A stretch of DNA of 64,000 bases. Origin: Micavibrio_B sp964399985. GTDB taxonomy: Bacteria; Pseudomonadota; Alphaproteobacteria; Micavibrionales; Micavibrionaceae. The notes under the pieces were generated by a model, which did not search any database, was not told the DNA's origin, and saw only the letters and a list, made by a program, of their open reading frames with translations. Below are positions 45,018-54,398 of the stretch, in pieces (the first letter of the stretch is position 1; each line of letters starts with the position of its first letter). The position numbers and the translations under genes were made by a program. Where the stretch lies: assembly GCA_964399985.1 (NCBI GenBank), contig CAYNRY010000001.1:1116001-1180000 (forward strand), in the 5' to 3' direction.

Positions 45018-45435
45018 GAATATGGATATGAAACAATTAATCGCTCATGGATTTGAGCTGGCTCGTTTCGGTATCGTCGGTGTTGCGGCGACGCTGGTTC
45101 ATTTGGGCGTTGCCTTCCTGTTATCGCAGAATACGGATATTCCGCTTATCGCGATCAATATCATGGCTTTTGCGGTCGCCTTCGGAGTTTCCTTTTTTGG
45201 CCACCATCATTGGACGTTTCAATCGAAAACGTCAAAAAAAGAAAGTTTTTTCAAATTTTTCCTGATCGCCCTGTCGGGGCTGGCCGCGAGTACCCTCCTC
45301 CTCTCCATTTTAATTAAGCTGCAAATTTCAACAGATCTGGTTAAGCTTCTTATCTCGATTGTGATCATTCCCGTTGTGACCTATCTATTAAGCAAGTTCT
45401 GGGCATTTCGCGGAACAAAAAGGACGACATCATGA
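45010..45435 (+). CDS. gtrA: GtrA family membrane protein
   Basis: About 141 residues (an in-frame ATG at 44995 is possible). Four hydrophobic helices, with the family opening ELARFGIVGVAATLVHLGVAFLL and the FGVSFFGHHHWTF block near 65. GtrA-type proteins are proposed flippases for undecaprenyl-phosphate-glucose in O-antigen glucosylation systems. It overlaps the upstream membrane protein and its stop overlaps the next start by four bases (ATGA), tying the four genes 41644-46403 into one coupled operon. Confidence 0.88.
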   Translation: MLKNMDMKQLIAHGFELARFGIVGVAATLVHLGVAFLLSQNTDIPLIAINIMAFAVAFGVSFFGHHHWTFQSKTSKKESFFKFFLIALSGLAASTLLLSILIKLQISTDLVKLLISIVIIPVVTYLLSKFWAFRGTKRTTS

Positions 45436-46403
45436 CTTTTACGACACCGAAACTTATTTCTATCGTCTGCCCGGTTATGAACGAAGAAGACGTTATCGAG
45501 ATGTTTCTGGAAGGCATTCAGCCTGCGCTCGACCAATCGCTTGGCTTGCTGCCCGCCGGATCGTCGCAAGAGATCGTTTTCATCGATGACGGTAGCAAGG
45601 ACAAAACGGTTTCGATTATCAAACGGGTTTCCGCAACGCGTCCCGACATCAAGCTTATTCGCCTGTCACGCAATTTCGGTAAGGAAGCGGCCTTGGCAGC
45701 TGGCCTCAAATATGCGTCCGGTGATGCTGTTATCCCCATCGATGTCGATTTGCAGGACCCGCCGGAGATGGTTGTCAAGCTCATCGAGGAGTGGATAAAA
45801 GGCGCGCAAGTCGTCAATGCCAAGCGCGTTAACCGTGATTCCGATAGCTGGATCAAGCGTTGCACGGCCAATTTATTTTATGACCTGTTCAATCGTATTT
45901 CACATCAGGAAATTCCGCGCAATGTCGGTGACTTCCGTCTCCTCGACCGCGAAGTCGTCGATACGCTGAACGATTTCACCGAACGCAACCGCTTTATGAA
46001 AGCTCTTTTCTCATGGGTCGGATATGAACAGGCAACGGTCGAATATACGCGCATGCCACGCATCGCCGGACAAACCAAGTTTAAATATTGGAAGCTATGG
46101 AATTTCGCGCTTGACGGTATTACCGGATCGACCACCGTTCCGCTTCGCATCTGGACATATATAGGATTACTTATGGCGGCGATTGCCATCGCATGGGCTT
46201 TATTCATTGTCGTAAGGACATTGATTTTCGGCATCGACCTGCCGGGTTACGCTTCTCTGATGGTCGTGATGCTAACCATCGGCTCGTTCAATTTTATATC
46301 GCTTGGAATCTTGGGCGAATATGTCGGTAGAATTTCCGAAGAAGTGCGCAACCGACCACTTTATATCGTACATAGCACTGTCGGCCTAAAAGAAGAGAAA
46401 TAA
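45432..46403 (+). CDS. gtrB: GtrB/DPM1-like polyprenyl-phosphate glycosyltransferase
   Basis: 323 residues. A GT2 domain (SIVCPVMNEEDVIEMFLE; FIDDGSKDKTV; RLSRNFGKEAALAAGLKYA; IDVDLQDPPEMV; FRLLDREVVDTL) is followed by two C-terminal membrane helices (YIGLLMAAIAIAWALFIVV and MVVMLTIGSFNFISLGILG). This is the layout of GtrB/ArnC/bactoprenol glucosyltransferases, which put a sugar on undecaprenyl phosphate. With GtrA next door the donor would be flipped and used by the GT-C-like proteins upstream. The gene faces the acyltransferase at 46406 with a two-base gap. Confidence 0.9.
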   Translation: MTFTTPKLISIVCPVMNEEDVIEMFLEGIQPALDQSLGLLPAGSSQEIVFIDDGSKDKTVSIIKRVSATRPDIKLIRLSRNFGKEAALAAGLKYASGDAVIPIDVDLQDPPEMVVKLIEEWIKGAQVVNAKRVNRDSDSWIKRCTANLFYDLFNRISHQEIPRNVGDFRLLDREVVDTLNDFTERNRFMKALFSWVGYEQATVEYTRMPRIAGQTKFKYWKLWNFALDGITGSTTVPLRIWTYIGLLMAAIAIAWALFIVVRTLIFGIDLPGYASLMVVMLTIGSFNFISLGILGEYVGRISEEVRNRPLYIVHSTVGLKEEK

Positions 46404-46405
46404 CT

Positions 46406-48271
46406 TTACGGCAGTGCAAAGATTTTCTCTCTCTTCATAGCATTTACCATGAAAGCAGCTCCTTCATACGTCAGATGCCCATAATCGAATTGCATCGGTA
46501 TATGCGGCGCGGCCAATGTTTTGCAACTGCCTTCTGGGCAGATTGTATCAAGAATTGAGAAATAATGCGCAGGGCCATCACTTAAGATATCCTTGGCCTG
46601 AAGATCAGTCTTACGAATAGAATTGTATTTAGCCGAACGACGCACGATATAACCGTCATCTTTTTCTTTAAGCGAGAAAACCAGAAGTCTTGGCAATGGG
46701 ACGGCATATTCGACAACAGGGCCGAGAACAATTATTTTTTTCGCATAAGGCGCAAGCATGGAAATCGTCTGCTTTAGAGCTGGAAGGTCTTTTTCCTCCC
46801 ATCGCGCTGCGAGAACAATAATATCCAAATTATGAGACGGAATAAAATCGTTAAATATTTCATTCATAACGCCGGTACAACGCTCTTCCCCTTTTGCTTT
46901 CAACACAGGCTTACAGCCGGAGGCTGTTGCCTGAAGGACATTGATTGCCGGATTTGTATTTTTCAATGCATCGTAATATTGCGCGGCATGGCTGTCGCCT
47001 ATCAGAAGCATGTTAGGCCGCGTCGATGACAGGCGCAAACATTGCTCACGATTAAAATCTTTCGAACTGCGATTGCCGGATGTCAAAAAGCAAACGCCAA
47101 TGCGGTTTTCGGATTTCTGAGTGTAATCGATATATTTTGCAATGGCGTTCGCATCGGCGACCCCATTGATAGAGCTTTGATTTTTATATAACCCAAAACC
47201 GATTAATGCGCCAATAATAGAAACTGCCGCCGCTTTGTAAAAAAGAGACTTGTCCAGTTTAATGTTTCGCGCAGGCTTTTCGATGAAACGGAAGCTTAAA
47301 TAACCCAGAAGAATCGATATTACAAAAAGGATGATTTGTTCAGTCCAGCTAAACTCTGCCGAAAAGCGGTAACGATAGATGGCAATCAATGGCCAATGCC
47401 ACAAATACAGCGAATATGAAATTTTTCCAAAAAAGCGAGCCGGTGCGATTGATATAAAACGTGACAGGAAAAGCCCTTGTCGCTGTCCTGCATAGATAAT
47501 AAAGGCCGTACCGAAGGTCGGCAGTATCGCATAAATTCCAGGAAACGGCGTTGCACTGTCAAAAAATAAAATGCCAAGGGCAATTAATCCCAAACCAAAT
47601 GCCACTACCCCTTCCAATACCGGACGCCGGACGGAAAGAGGTTCTTTTAAGAATACAATAAGCCCCCCCGCCAAAAATTGCCAAAAACGCGTCGGCGATA
47701 AAAAGAAAGAGGCAGCACGATCAAACTTCAGAAGTAGCTCCGAAGCCACAAAAGAAACAAGGAAGATTATTATCAATACAGGAAGAAAGTATTTTCGCCC
47801 TTTAGAAAAACAAACAAATAGGAGTATTGGAAACAATAGATAGAATTGTTCTTCGACCGATAGCGACCAAGTATGAAGAAGCGCACTGTTTTCAAGTTCG
47901 GAATTGAAATAATCACTTTTCGTATAAAAGAAAATATTTGAGGCATAAAAAATCGAGCCGATCAGGCTTAAACCATATTGCTGAATATCGCCGGGCAGGA
48001 AAATTTTATAAACCGCTGCTGACGTCACCAATAACATGACAAAAAGCGCAGGATAAAGCCTGCGAATACGCTTCAGGTAAAACTGGCTAAAAGAAAAATC
48101 ATTATTGTTTAAATCACGCAACACATGACCAGTAATCAAAAATCCGGAGATCACAAAAAACATGTCAACACCGACATAACCGCCGGTCAGAAAATGTGGA
48201 TTTATATGAAAGATCAAGACCGCCAAAATGGCAATCGCGCGAAGTCCTTCAATATCATAACGGTAATTCAT
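46406..48271 (-). CDS. Acyltransferase-3/SGNH fusion protein (OafB/OatA-like)
   Basis: 621 residues. The N-terminal ~340 residues are an acyltransferase-3 membrane domain (YRYDIEGLRAIAILAVLIFH; GVDMFFVISGFLITG; RRLYPAL; HTWSLSVEEQFYLLFP). One further helix near 350 leads to a periplasmic SGNH domain with LLIGDSHAAQYYDAL near 428 and FDYGHLTYEGA near the C-terminus (Ser, Asp, His). In this class the membrane part delivers acetyl groups and the SGNH part transfers them to the glycan. It overlaps the polymerase gene by four bases and ends the minus-strand export operon. Confidence 0.9.
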   Translation of the reverse strand: MNYRYDIEGLRAIAILAVLIFHINPHFLTGGYVGVDMFFVISGFLITGHVLRDLNNNDFSFSQFYLKRIRRLYPALFVMLLVTSAAVYKIFLPGDIQQYGLSLIGSIFYASNIFFYTKSDYFNSELENSALLHTWSLSVEEQFYLLFPILLFVCFSKGRKYFLPVLIIIFLVSFVASELLLKFDRAASFFLSPTRFWQFLAGGLIVFLKEPLSVRRPVLEGVVAFGLGLIALGILFFDSATPFPGIYAILPTFGTAFIIYAGQRQGLFLSRFISIAPARFFGKISYSLYLWHWPLIAIYRYRFSAEFSWTEQIILFVISILLGYLSFRFIEKPARNIKLDKSLFYKAAAVSIIGALIGFGLYKNQSSINGVADANAIAKYIDYTQKSENRIGVCFLTSGNRSSKDFNREQCLRLSSTRPNMLLIGDSHAAQYYDALKNTNPAINVLQATASGCKPVLKAKGEERCTGVMNEIFNDFIPSHNLDIIVLAARWEEKDLPALKQTISMLAPYAKKIIVLGPVVEYAVPLPRLLVFSLKEKDDGYIVRRSAKYNSIRKTDLQAKDILSDGPAHYFSILDTICPEGSCKTLAAPHIPMQFDYGHLTYEGAAFMVNAMKREKIFALP

Positions 48272-49512
48272 GCTTCTTCTTTCAGCCTTGAATAGCGGAA
48301 CAGGATAAGAAATGCCATCAGGCTAAACTGCCAGAAAATCGTCCGGCTCAAAAAAACCCCTCCTGTAGAACAGGCAATGATAATCATGACTATAAAGACG
48401 CTGGCGGCCAGAGCATTTGATCTAAGACATATACGGCTTCTAACGGGTATCGATAAAGATTGGAATAAGGTCCTAAAAATAAGGATAATAAAAATTGCCG
48501 TAGCCGGATAGCCCATACCGATCAAAAGATCGATAAAGGAATTATGGGTGTTGCGGGCCTCAAAACCAATATCTCCGTTTACGAGTAAAATAAATTCCGA
48601 CCTTTCAGCCATGCCGAAACCATAGCCCAAAATCGGTTTCTTTAAACTCATATCAATCAACGGCGCCCATATATTCGTCCGTCCCGTGAGCGTTGCGTCT
48701 TTACCTGTCAATTCAAAAATTAGTTGTAGAATATACGGCCCTGCGAGAAATAAGACAGCCGTACCGAGAGAAAGAGCGAGGATAAGGACCGTAAAGCGTT
48801 CTGACGGATGAGACAAACGGTAGATGAAATGAAAGCCAAGATACAAGCATCCCATAGAGATAAAAGCGACAATGCCTGTTGCCGACTGCGCCATCGCAAC
48901 AAACAACAAGCATATCAATAAGGAGATAACCGGAATAATCATAGGGCGGAAATTTTGTTTTCGGACCTGATCCAGAATTACATAGAAGCCTATCGCGAAA
49001 AACGGCCCCGCCGTATTTTTATGTTCAAAAAGACCACGCCATTTACCGGCGTGGTTCCCCGACATGATCGCGTATTGCGGCATAGCAACCAGATAAAGCA
49101 AATTGGCAAAAGCCATAGCGATGAAGAAATAGCCTAGCGCTTTTAGATAATTCTCCGTGCCATATTTTTCAATATATACAATGGCCGGAAATGACATGAC
49201 GATAATGGCCGCAATATATTTTACCGACTCTGTTTTGTTCACCGAAATCGCCAGAGACGCTATAGCGCACAATCCCAAAGCCAATATCATAAAATCTTTT
49301 AAAGCCTTACGAATGAAAGAATAGTCATTCAAAAGAAAAATATAGGCGGTAAACCCGGCCAGCAAGAGAAGATTCAATATTTTCGGCAAAGTATAATCGA
49401 TACTTCCCAAAAGCATCTCACTCGTGGGGTAAAACAATCCGATATTCGACGCCCTGATCAGGGAGAAATAAAAGCATAGAAGCAAGATAAAATGAGTAAT
49501 CGGCTTGTTCAT
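48268..49512 (-). CDS. O-antigen ligase/polymerase family protein (Wzy/WaaL-like)
   Basis: 414 residues, about 11 membrane helices. The large periplasmic loop contains the family blocks GRTNIWAPLIDMSLKKPILG, GYGFG and NTHNSFIDLLIGMGYP, which hold the Arg and His residues conserved in Wzy/WaaL enzymes. The position between the Wzc-like protein and an acyltransferase, inside an export operon, favours a Wzy-type polymerase for exopolysaccharide over a lipid A ligase, but the two are hard to separate by sequence. Spacing to the Wzc-like gene is five bases. Confidence 0.85.
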   Translation of the reverse strand: MNKPITHFILLLCFYFSLIRASNIGLFYPTSEMLLGSIDYTLPKILNLLLLAGFTAYIFLLNDYSFIRKALKDFMILALGLCAIASLAISVNKTESVKYIAAIIVMSFPAIVYIEKYGTENYLKALGYFFIAMAFANLLYLVAMPQYAIMSGNHAGKWRGLFEHKNTAGPFFAIGFYVILDQVRKQNFRPMIIPVISLLICLLFVAMAQSATGIVAFISMGCLYLGFHFIYRLSHPSERFTVLILALSLGTAVLFLAGPYILQLIFELTGKDATLTGRTNIWAPLIDMSLKKPILGYGFGMAERSEFILLVNGDIGFEARNTHNSFIDLLIGMGYPATAIFIILIFRTLFQSLSIPVRSRICLRSNALAASVFIVMIIIACSTGGVFLSRTIFWQFSLMAFLILFRYSRLKEEA

Positions 49513-49517
49513 ACCGG

Positions 49518-51629
49518 TTACGATCTGTAGCTATACCGCACGGATTTGCGCTTGTCTTGTGACATGGTAATCACGGTTCCGGCTACGGCGCATTCGAGAC
49601 GCTCCAAGGTGTCAATTGCAAAGCACAGGGATTTGACCGGCGTTTTTTTCCAGCGGACGCAAAGAATATTACGGCTAAGCTTTGCCAAGAACCGCGTTTC
49701 CGGAGACGACATAACAGGCGGGCTGTCGAGCAGGATAATATCGAATTGCGTCATCAGGCTTTCTATCAAAGATTTCCACTGACCGAAATTCTGGCTCATG
49801 ATGTTAATATTATCAAGGCGCCCCACACCCATCAGCGTCGCGCCTGTCTGTTTGTCTTTATACAGGATATTGGATAACGCAGCGGATCCGCTGAGCAGAT
49901 CGTTTAATCCCGGCTTTTGCATGAGACCGAATGTATTGGTCAGGCTCGGCTGGGTCACATCCAGATCGATAGCAAGAACTTTGATACCCTCCAATGCCAG
50001 TTGGCGGGCAACGCTGACCGCTATAGCCGATTTTCCTTCACCGACAGCCGCAGAAGTAAAATTAAAGACTTTGGCTTCGGGATGCTTGTTCAATTCCATA
50101 CGCAGGAACATCGAAATCGCGCGAATACCCTGCATATAGGCAGACGATGCAGCATGAATGGCAAAGTCCGCATAAGTAATCAGGCCTTTTTCCGGATTGA
50201 GCTTCGCTTTCGGTACTGAAGCAATATTCGTTTTACCCGTAATATGCTGCGCCTGTTTACCGTTATAGATACCGTTATGAAGAATATCGATAGCCAAGGC
50301 CGCGCCGCAGCCTATCCCTATTCCGACGATCAAGGAAACGAGCATGATAAGTTTGCCATTCGGACTGGATGGGTAACCCGGGATAGGAGCCGAAGAAATG
50401 ATACGCGCGTACGGCGTCTGAAATTTATTATCTTCCTGCGATTGCGTTTCTTTCAAGCGCAAACTTAATGTTTCCAAAAACGCATGGTTCGTGGCAGCTT
50501 CGCTTTCAAGCGCCGCCAGTTCGATATTATTGCTCTTATACTTATTATATTCTTCTTTCAATTTATCGAGCTGCTTCTCGATATTGGCAACATTGTCGTT
50601 TGCGGTCTGGTTCTCACGGCGCAGACCTTCGGCAATGCGGGTCGTTTCTTGACGGATTTTGGAGCTGATTTCATTTACTTCTGCGCGGGCGGTTAGCACT
50701 TTAGGATGCGATGCGCCGAGCTGGTTTTGCAAGGACGCCAATTCATTGCGGCTATCCGCTTCTTTTTGGCGAAGCCCCTGTATCAAAGGCGAAGAAAGGA
50801 TCTGGGGAGCAGACTCCAGTTTATTCGGATCGCTGACAGACCCCATCTGTGCCTGCGTCGCGGCCACATCAGCATTAGCCGCTGTCAATTTATTACTAAG
50901 TTCGGCAATATTCTGTTCGATCAGGTCTATCCCACGACTGTCTACGATACCGGCGGCTTCGCGATATTTTGCAACTTTCGTATCCGCTTCCATCACTTTT
51001 TTCTGGGTTTCAACAACGCGAGCCGACAACCATTCATTGGTCATACGGATGGCATCGAAATTGCTGGATAATTGCTGCTCGATATAAAGATTTGTTAAAG
51101 TATTGACTACATCTGCGGCGATCTTCGGATTTTTTGCCTGAAACGCGACTTCGATAGCGCGGGATTTCTCCACCTGTTTGACCTTAAGCGCCCCGAGCAT
51201 ACGATCAATCATATTGTCACGCATGCGCCCCAGGTTTTCTTTTGACGGCTCCGTTTCCGGTTTGGCAATTTCAGTTTTCGGCTCTGCTGACAGTAATGTC
51301 GGGTTTTGGACAAGGCCCAGCCTATCAACAACCTTTCCAACGAGATCGCGCGAGGTCAGGACCTGAATTTCCGATGGGATCATCGTGAAATCGTCATCCG
51401 CACTGGTCAGAACAGCTTTGATCTGGACGTTACGTTCCTGATTTTCGATGAGGACTACAGCTTTCGCAGAGTATTCCGACGGCGTCGTTTTATAATAGAT
51501 AAAACCGAGCAGTAGAAAAGCGAGAATAGCCAATCCGATTAAAACACTATGACGGCGCAGCGTTCCTAAAAGATCATTTAAGGATAACGGCTCTATATGG
51601 TCGCTGTGGTTTTGTGATGATAGTTGCAT
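49518..51629 (-). CDS. Wzc/GumC-like polysaccharide co-polymerase with degenerate tyrosine-kinase domain
   Basis: About 703 residues from ATG 51629, which has AAAGGA eight bases upstream (the frame extends to a TTG at 51650 that would overlap wza). A Wzz domain with first membrane helix (VLIGLAILAFLLLGFIYY) is followed by a long periplasmic coiled coil (about 190-410), a second helix (LIMLVSLIVGIGIGCGAAL) and a cytoplasmic ATPase. Walker A is AAVGEGKS and Walker B is DIILLDSPP, but the Walker A' motif is IDLDVTQPS and so lacks the usual Arg of DxDxR. The C-terminus has only two Tyr (RYSYRS) in place of a Tyr cluster. It controls chain length and export with the OPX protein upstream. Confidence 0.88.
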   Translation of the reverse strand: MQLSSQNHSDHIEPLSLNDLLGTLRRHSVLIGLAILAFLLLGFIYYKTTPSEYSAKAVVLIENQERNVQIKAVLTSADDDFTMIPSEIQVLTSRDLVGKVVDRLGLVQNPTLLSAEPKTEIAKPETEPSKENLGRMRDNMIDRMLGALKVKQVEKSRAIEVAFQAKNPKIAADVVNTLTNLYIEQQLSSNFDAIRMTNEWLSARVVETQKKVMEADTKVAKYREAAGIVDSRGIDLIEQNIAELSNKLTAANADVAATQAQMGSVSDPNKLESAPQILSSPLIQGLRQKEADSRNELASLQNQLGASHPKVLTARAEVNEISSKIRQETTRIAEGLRRENQTANDNVANIEKQLDKLKEEYNKYKSNNIELAALESEAATNHAFLETLSLRLKETQSQEDNKFQTPYARIISSAPIPGYPSSPNGKLIMLVSLIVGIGIGCGAALAIDILHNGIYNGKQAQHITGKTNIASVPKAKLNPEKGLITYADFAIHAASSAYMQGIRAISMFLRMELNKHPEAKVFNFTSAAVGEGKSAIAVSVARQLALEGIKVLAIDLDVTQPSLTNTFGLMQKPGLNDLLSGSAALSNILYKDKQTGATLMGVGRLDNINIMSQNFGQWKSLIESLMTQFDIILLDSPPVMSSPETRFLAKLSRNILCVRWKKTPVKSLCFAIDTLERLECAVAGTVITMSQDKRKSVRYSYRS

Positions 51630-51640
51630 ATTTTTTTCCT

Positions 51641-52219
51641 TTAGAACCAACGTCTTTTGATAATAACCGTATCGCCAGGCTGTATCATGTAATTAATCGG
51701 CGCGGTAAATGTTCTCAAAACGTCCTTCTCAAGCCGTGTGACTTCGGCGCTGCTCTCATTGGCGCGATAAGTATGACCTCCGGCGACAGCAATCGCCTGC
51801 AAGACCGTCATATTGGGAACATAGGCATATTTACCCGGGGTTCGCACTTCGCCCAAAATATAGACGCTGCGATATTCAATCACTTCGACACTGACTTTCG
51901 GATCAGTCAGATAGGTGGGCTGTAACTGGTTGGTAATAGTTTTTTCAAGGTCGCGCACTGTCAGGCCGGAAGCTTTGATATCTTTAATAAGCGGCATCGA
52001 GATCGTTCCTGACGGATCGATGGTGAATTGGCCCGATAGTTCATCCTGACCATAAACAATAATGCGAAGTGCGTCACCAGAACCGAGGACATATCCCTGC
52101 TCTCCCATCGCCGACTTTATTGGGACCGATCTGTTTTGCGCACAGCCATTCAGCAGCAAGGGCATTAAAAGAAGCGCCAGAATGATCTTTGTTATCTTAA
52201 ATACTTTTGTCATTTTCAT
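51641..52219 (-). CDS. Short Wza/GumB-type polysaccharide export (OPX) lipoprotein
   Basis: 192 residues. A lipoprotein signal ends in the lipobox LLNGC. The mature protein has the polysaccharide-export domain (YVLGSGDALRIIVYGQDEL; GTISMPLIKDIKASGLTVRD; VSVEVIEYRSVYILGEVRTPG) and a single SLBB region (YVPNMTVLQAIAVAGG). At this length it lacks the C-terminal helix that forms the outer-membrane pore of E. coli Wza. It would therefore need a separate pore, probably the barrel protein encoded just upstream. It is seven bases from the barrel gene and 11 from the wzc-like gene. Confidence 0.9.
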   Translation of the reverse strand: MKMTKVFKITKIILALLLMPLLLNGCAQNRSVPIKSAMGEQGYVLGSGDALRIIVYGQDELSGQFTIDPSGTISMPLIKDIKASGLTVRDLEKTITNQLQPTYLTDPKVSVEVIEYRSVYILGEVRTPGKYAYVPNMTVLQAIAVAGGHTYRANESSAEVTRLEKDVLRTFTAPINYMIQPGDTVIIKRRWF

Positions 52220-52225
52220 GCCGCC

Positions 52226-53593
52226 TTAAAGTTGCAGTTTCAGAGATAGCGTAATTGTATTTTTATCGTAGCCATCCGCGCCTACGCCGCCTGGATTGCT
52301 TTCGGTCTTTTCCGATATGCCGTTATATTGCAATGTAGTCCAGACATTGGAATTTAATTTATAAGTCAATTCCATGCCGCCGACCACAGCCGTTGTTTTT
52401 CCTTCGGAAAATTCCTCGAATTCCTTCTCAATATACCCGATACTTGGCCGGGCCAATATATTCGGTGCAAGTTCATACGTCATCCCTAGTTCAAACGCTG
52501 TCTGTATTTTAGCACCCGAATTCAGAAAGACTTCTTCGACACCGCGGCTGCCGCTTAAAGAAAAAGCGGCTAAAGTTGATGCATCCCAGTTTAAATCTGC
52601 CGAATAGGTCAGCGTTTTAATCTCATCGGCTCTTGGATCGTCAAAATTATGCGTTACCTGCCCTATGCGAAACGTCGACCGTGTAACAGGGGTAAAATTG
52701 AAAATAGAGCCAATACCTGTCTCCGTTTCATCTGAACCACGACTGATATTAAATGCATCAACTTCCTGATCATAAGAAGTCATTTTATGAGATATATATA
52801 CAAAAGGGGCAATAATTGAAGTTTGCGGAAATCCTAAAGACAAAGTATTGGCGAACACATCACGATCGCGGCTGCTATTATCTATTGTAGCCCCCGAGAA
52901 AGACACCGTATCATCATATTTGTAGCGTTCAAATCCTGTCAACGCGTTGATCTCGATAAAATCCCCTGTCAGTCTTAGACCCGTACGCCCTTGCAATAAT
53001 CTATAAATAGTCGGCTCTGCAGAAATGCGCTCGTCCGGATCGTCACGCCCGCTATGTTGCTGGCCATAAGATAAAGAAAGAGGAATAGCAAATCCCGGAT
53101 AGACATCGAACCGGCCATCGAATTCAGATCCGTAATCGGTATAACCTTCTTCTTTCAGTTTTTTGTAATTGGCATCATCGGCGTAAAAACGCGCGTTAAT
53201 CTGGTGCAGCGGCAGATCGGACCGAATTTTCAATTCAGGCTTTATGCCCAGTATAATATCTTCCCGTTCATTATCGCTGCGCCCATACACATTATCTGAA
53301 AAGGTTGTGTAGGTTTCGATGGAGGGCGCGAATATAATTTCACCCATACGAATATTCTGCGGATCATAGGAAGATGAGCGGCGGGTTCTAACCGAAAGCT
53401 CCTGTTCTCTTTGTTCACGGGAAATAGCTTTTTTGTAATTGGATGGCACAGGCGAAAGATTGAGCAATTCTATATTCGATGCATGACTTGAAGCCGCATT
53501 TGAAAGAGATATGATAGTTACAAAGGTTATTGACTGAAAAATATGCTTTTTCAGTGAAACCCCAGTAAATCTCTTTCCCAAAACTCGAAGCAA
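52226..53593 (-). CDS. Outer-membrane beta-barrel protein of the export operon
   Basis: 455 residues. A signal peptide (KHIFQSITFVTIISLSNAASSHA) is followed by a Ser/Arg-rich linker and then regular alternating amphipathic strands from about residue 90 to the end (KLRSDLPLHQINARFYADD-like; STFRIGQVTHNFDD; ITLSLKLQL). It ends on an aromatic/leucine strand typical of barrel insertion signals. It resembles the BBP2-type barrels found beside short OPX lipoproteins. The role as terminal pore for the polymer is inferred from the operon. Confidence 0.82.
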   Translation of the reverse strand: MLRVLGKRFTGVSLKKHIFQSITFVTIISLSNAASSHASNIELLNLSPVPSNYKKAISREQREQELSVRTRRSSSYDPQNIRMGEIIFAPSIETYTTFSDNVYGRSDNEREDIILGIKPELKIRSDLPLHQINARFYADDANYKKLKEEGYTDYGSEFDGRFDVYPGFAIPLSLSYGQQHSGRDDPDERISAEPTIYRLLQGRTGLRLTGDFIEINALTGFERYKYDDTVSFSGATIDNSSRDRDVFANTLSLGFPQTSIIAPFVYISHKMTSYDQEVDAFNISRGSDETETGIGSIFNFTPVTRSTFRIGQVTHNFDDPRADEIKTLTYSADLNWDASTLAAFSLSGSRGVEEVFLNSGAKIQTAFELGMTYELAPNILARPSIGYIEKEFEEFSEGKTTAVVGGMELTYKLNSNVWTTLQYNGISEKTESNPGGVGADGYDKNTITLSLKLQL

Positions 53594-53605
53594 AACTTTT
53601 CCGAC

Positions 53606-54364
53606 TCAATTCTTATCAGTTAAAATTTTGACGTTTTTATATTTAACACAAGATTCGACATGACCTTTTTCAAAGCCTGTCGGTTTATAAATTCCAAATT
53701 TCAGGAATGGCGGTTTTTTATCATTGAAAATATTCGGCCCTTCTAATGAGCCGGAACCTTTTCCGTCTATTTTCAATAGCAATTCCCCCTCTTCTATAGA
53801 TAATTTAGATGTTAATTCAACTTTTTGCCAATGACCCGGCTTTACCGCAACATCATTCAAAACGGGGCGAGAAGAGATACTGCTCCCGGCTTCGGCACAA
53901 TTATAACCGAGCGTGCGGGAAACAGGCGATGCGTCCCAACGGTTGAAAGAACGAAAAGTCCCATTAACGACTTCCAAAGACATTACAGGGCATCTCCATT
54001 TTTCTCCCTCATCCGGAAAAGAATGGATCTGCATTACGCTTTGCCACAATTTTCGCGGCGTAACGTCCGCAACCTTTATGTCGTAGGAAATACGATTGAT
54101 TTCGGGCGAGCGCCCGAGATTTGAAATTGAAACTTCACAGCGCTTGTTTTGATCGAGTTTATGAAGGCAAAAATTAAGTGTCTCTTGCCCTTCTTCCTCT
54201 GAAAATCTGTAGCTATTCTGTGGGCACTCTATATAGATACGTTCTGGCGATACATTAAAGAAATCCGCCATTTTCGTTTTTATTGCATCTTCTGCCGCAA
54301 ATGATTTCTGGCAAGGCAATAAAGAGAATAATATTAAAATCAGGAACAGGTTTTTATAATTCAT
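53606..54364 (-). CDS. Secreted polysaccharide-lyase-like (jelly-roll) protein
   Basis: 252 residues with a signal peptide (LFLILILFSLLPCQKSFA). The second half (KPGHWQKVELTSKLSIEEGE, then GSGSLEGPNIFNDKKPPFLKFGIYKP) matches my memory of the heparin-lyase-I-like polysaccharide lyase family, a beta-jelly roll acting on uronic-acid polymers. It is the first gene of the export operon, 12 bases ahead of the barrel protein. Periplasmic lyases often trim or clear misdirected polymer in export clusters; that role is an inference. Catalytic residues are not confirmed. Confidence 0.68.
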   Translation of the reverse strand: MNYKNLFLILILFSLLPCQKSFAAEDAIKTKMADFFNVSPERIYIECPQNSYRFSEEEGQETLNFCLHKLDQNKRCEVSISNLGRSPEINRISYDIKVADVTPRKLWQSVMQIHSFPDEGEKWRCPVMSLEVVNGTFRSFNRWDASPVSRTLGYNCAEAGSSISSRPVLNDVAVKPGHWQKVELTSKLSIEEGELLLKIDGKGSGSLEGPNIFNDKKPPFLKFGIYKPTGFEKGHVESCVKYKNVKILTDKN

Positions 54365-54398
54365 CGTTTAACTGGATAAATTTCTGGAGTTATCTACT

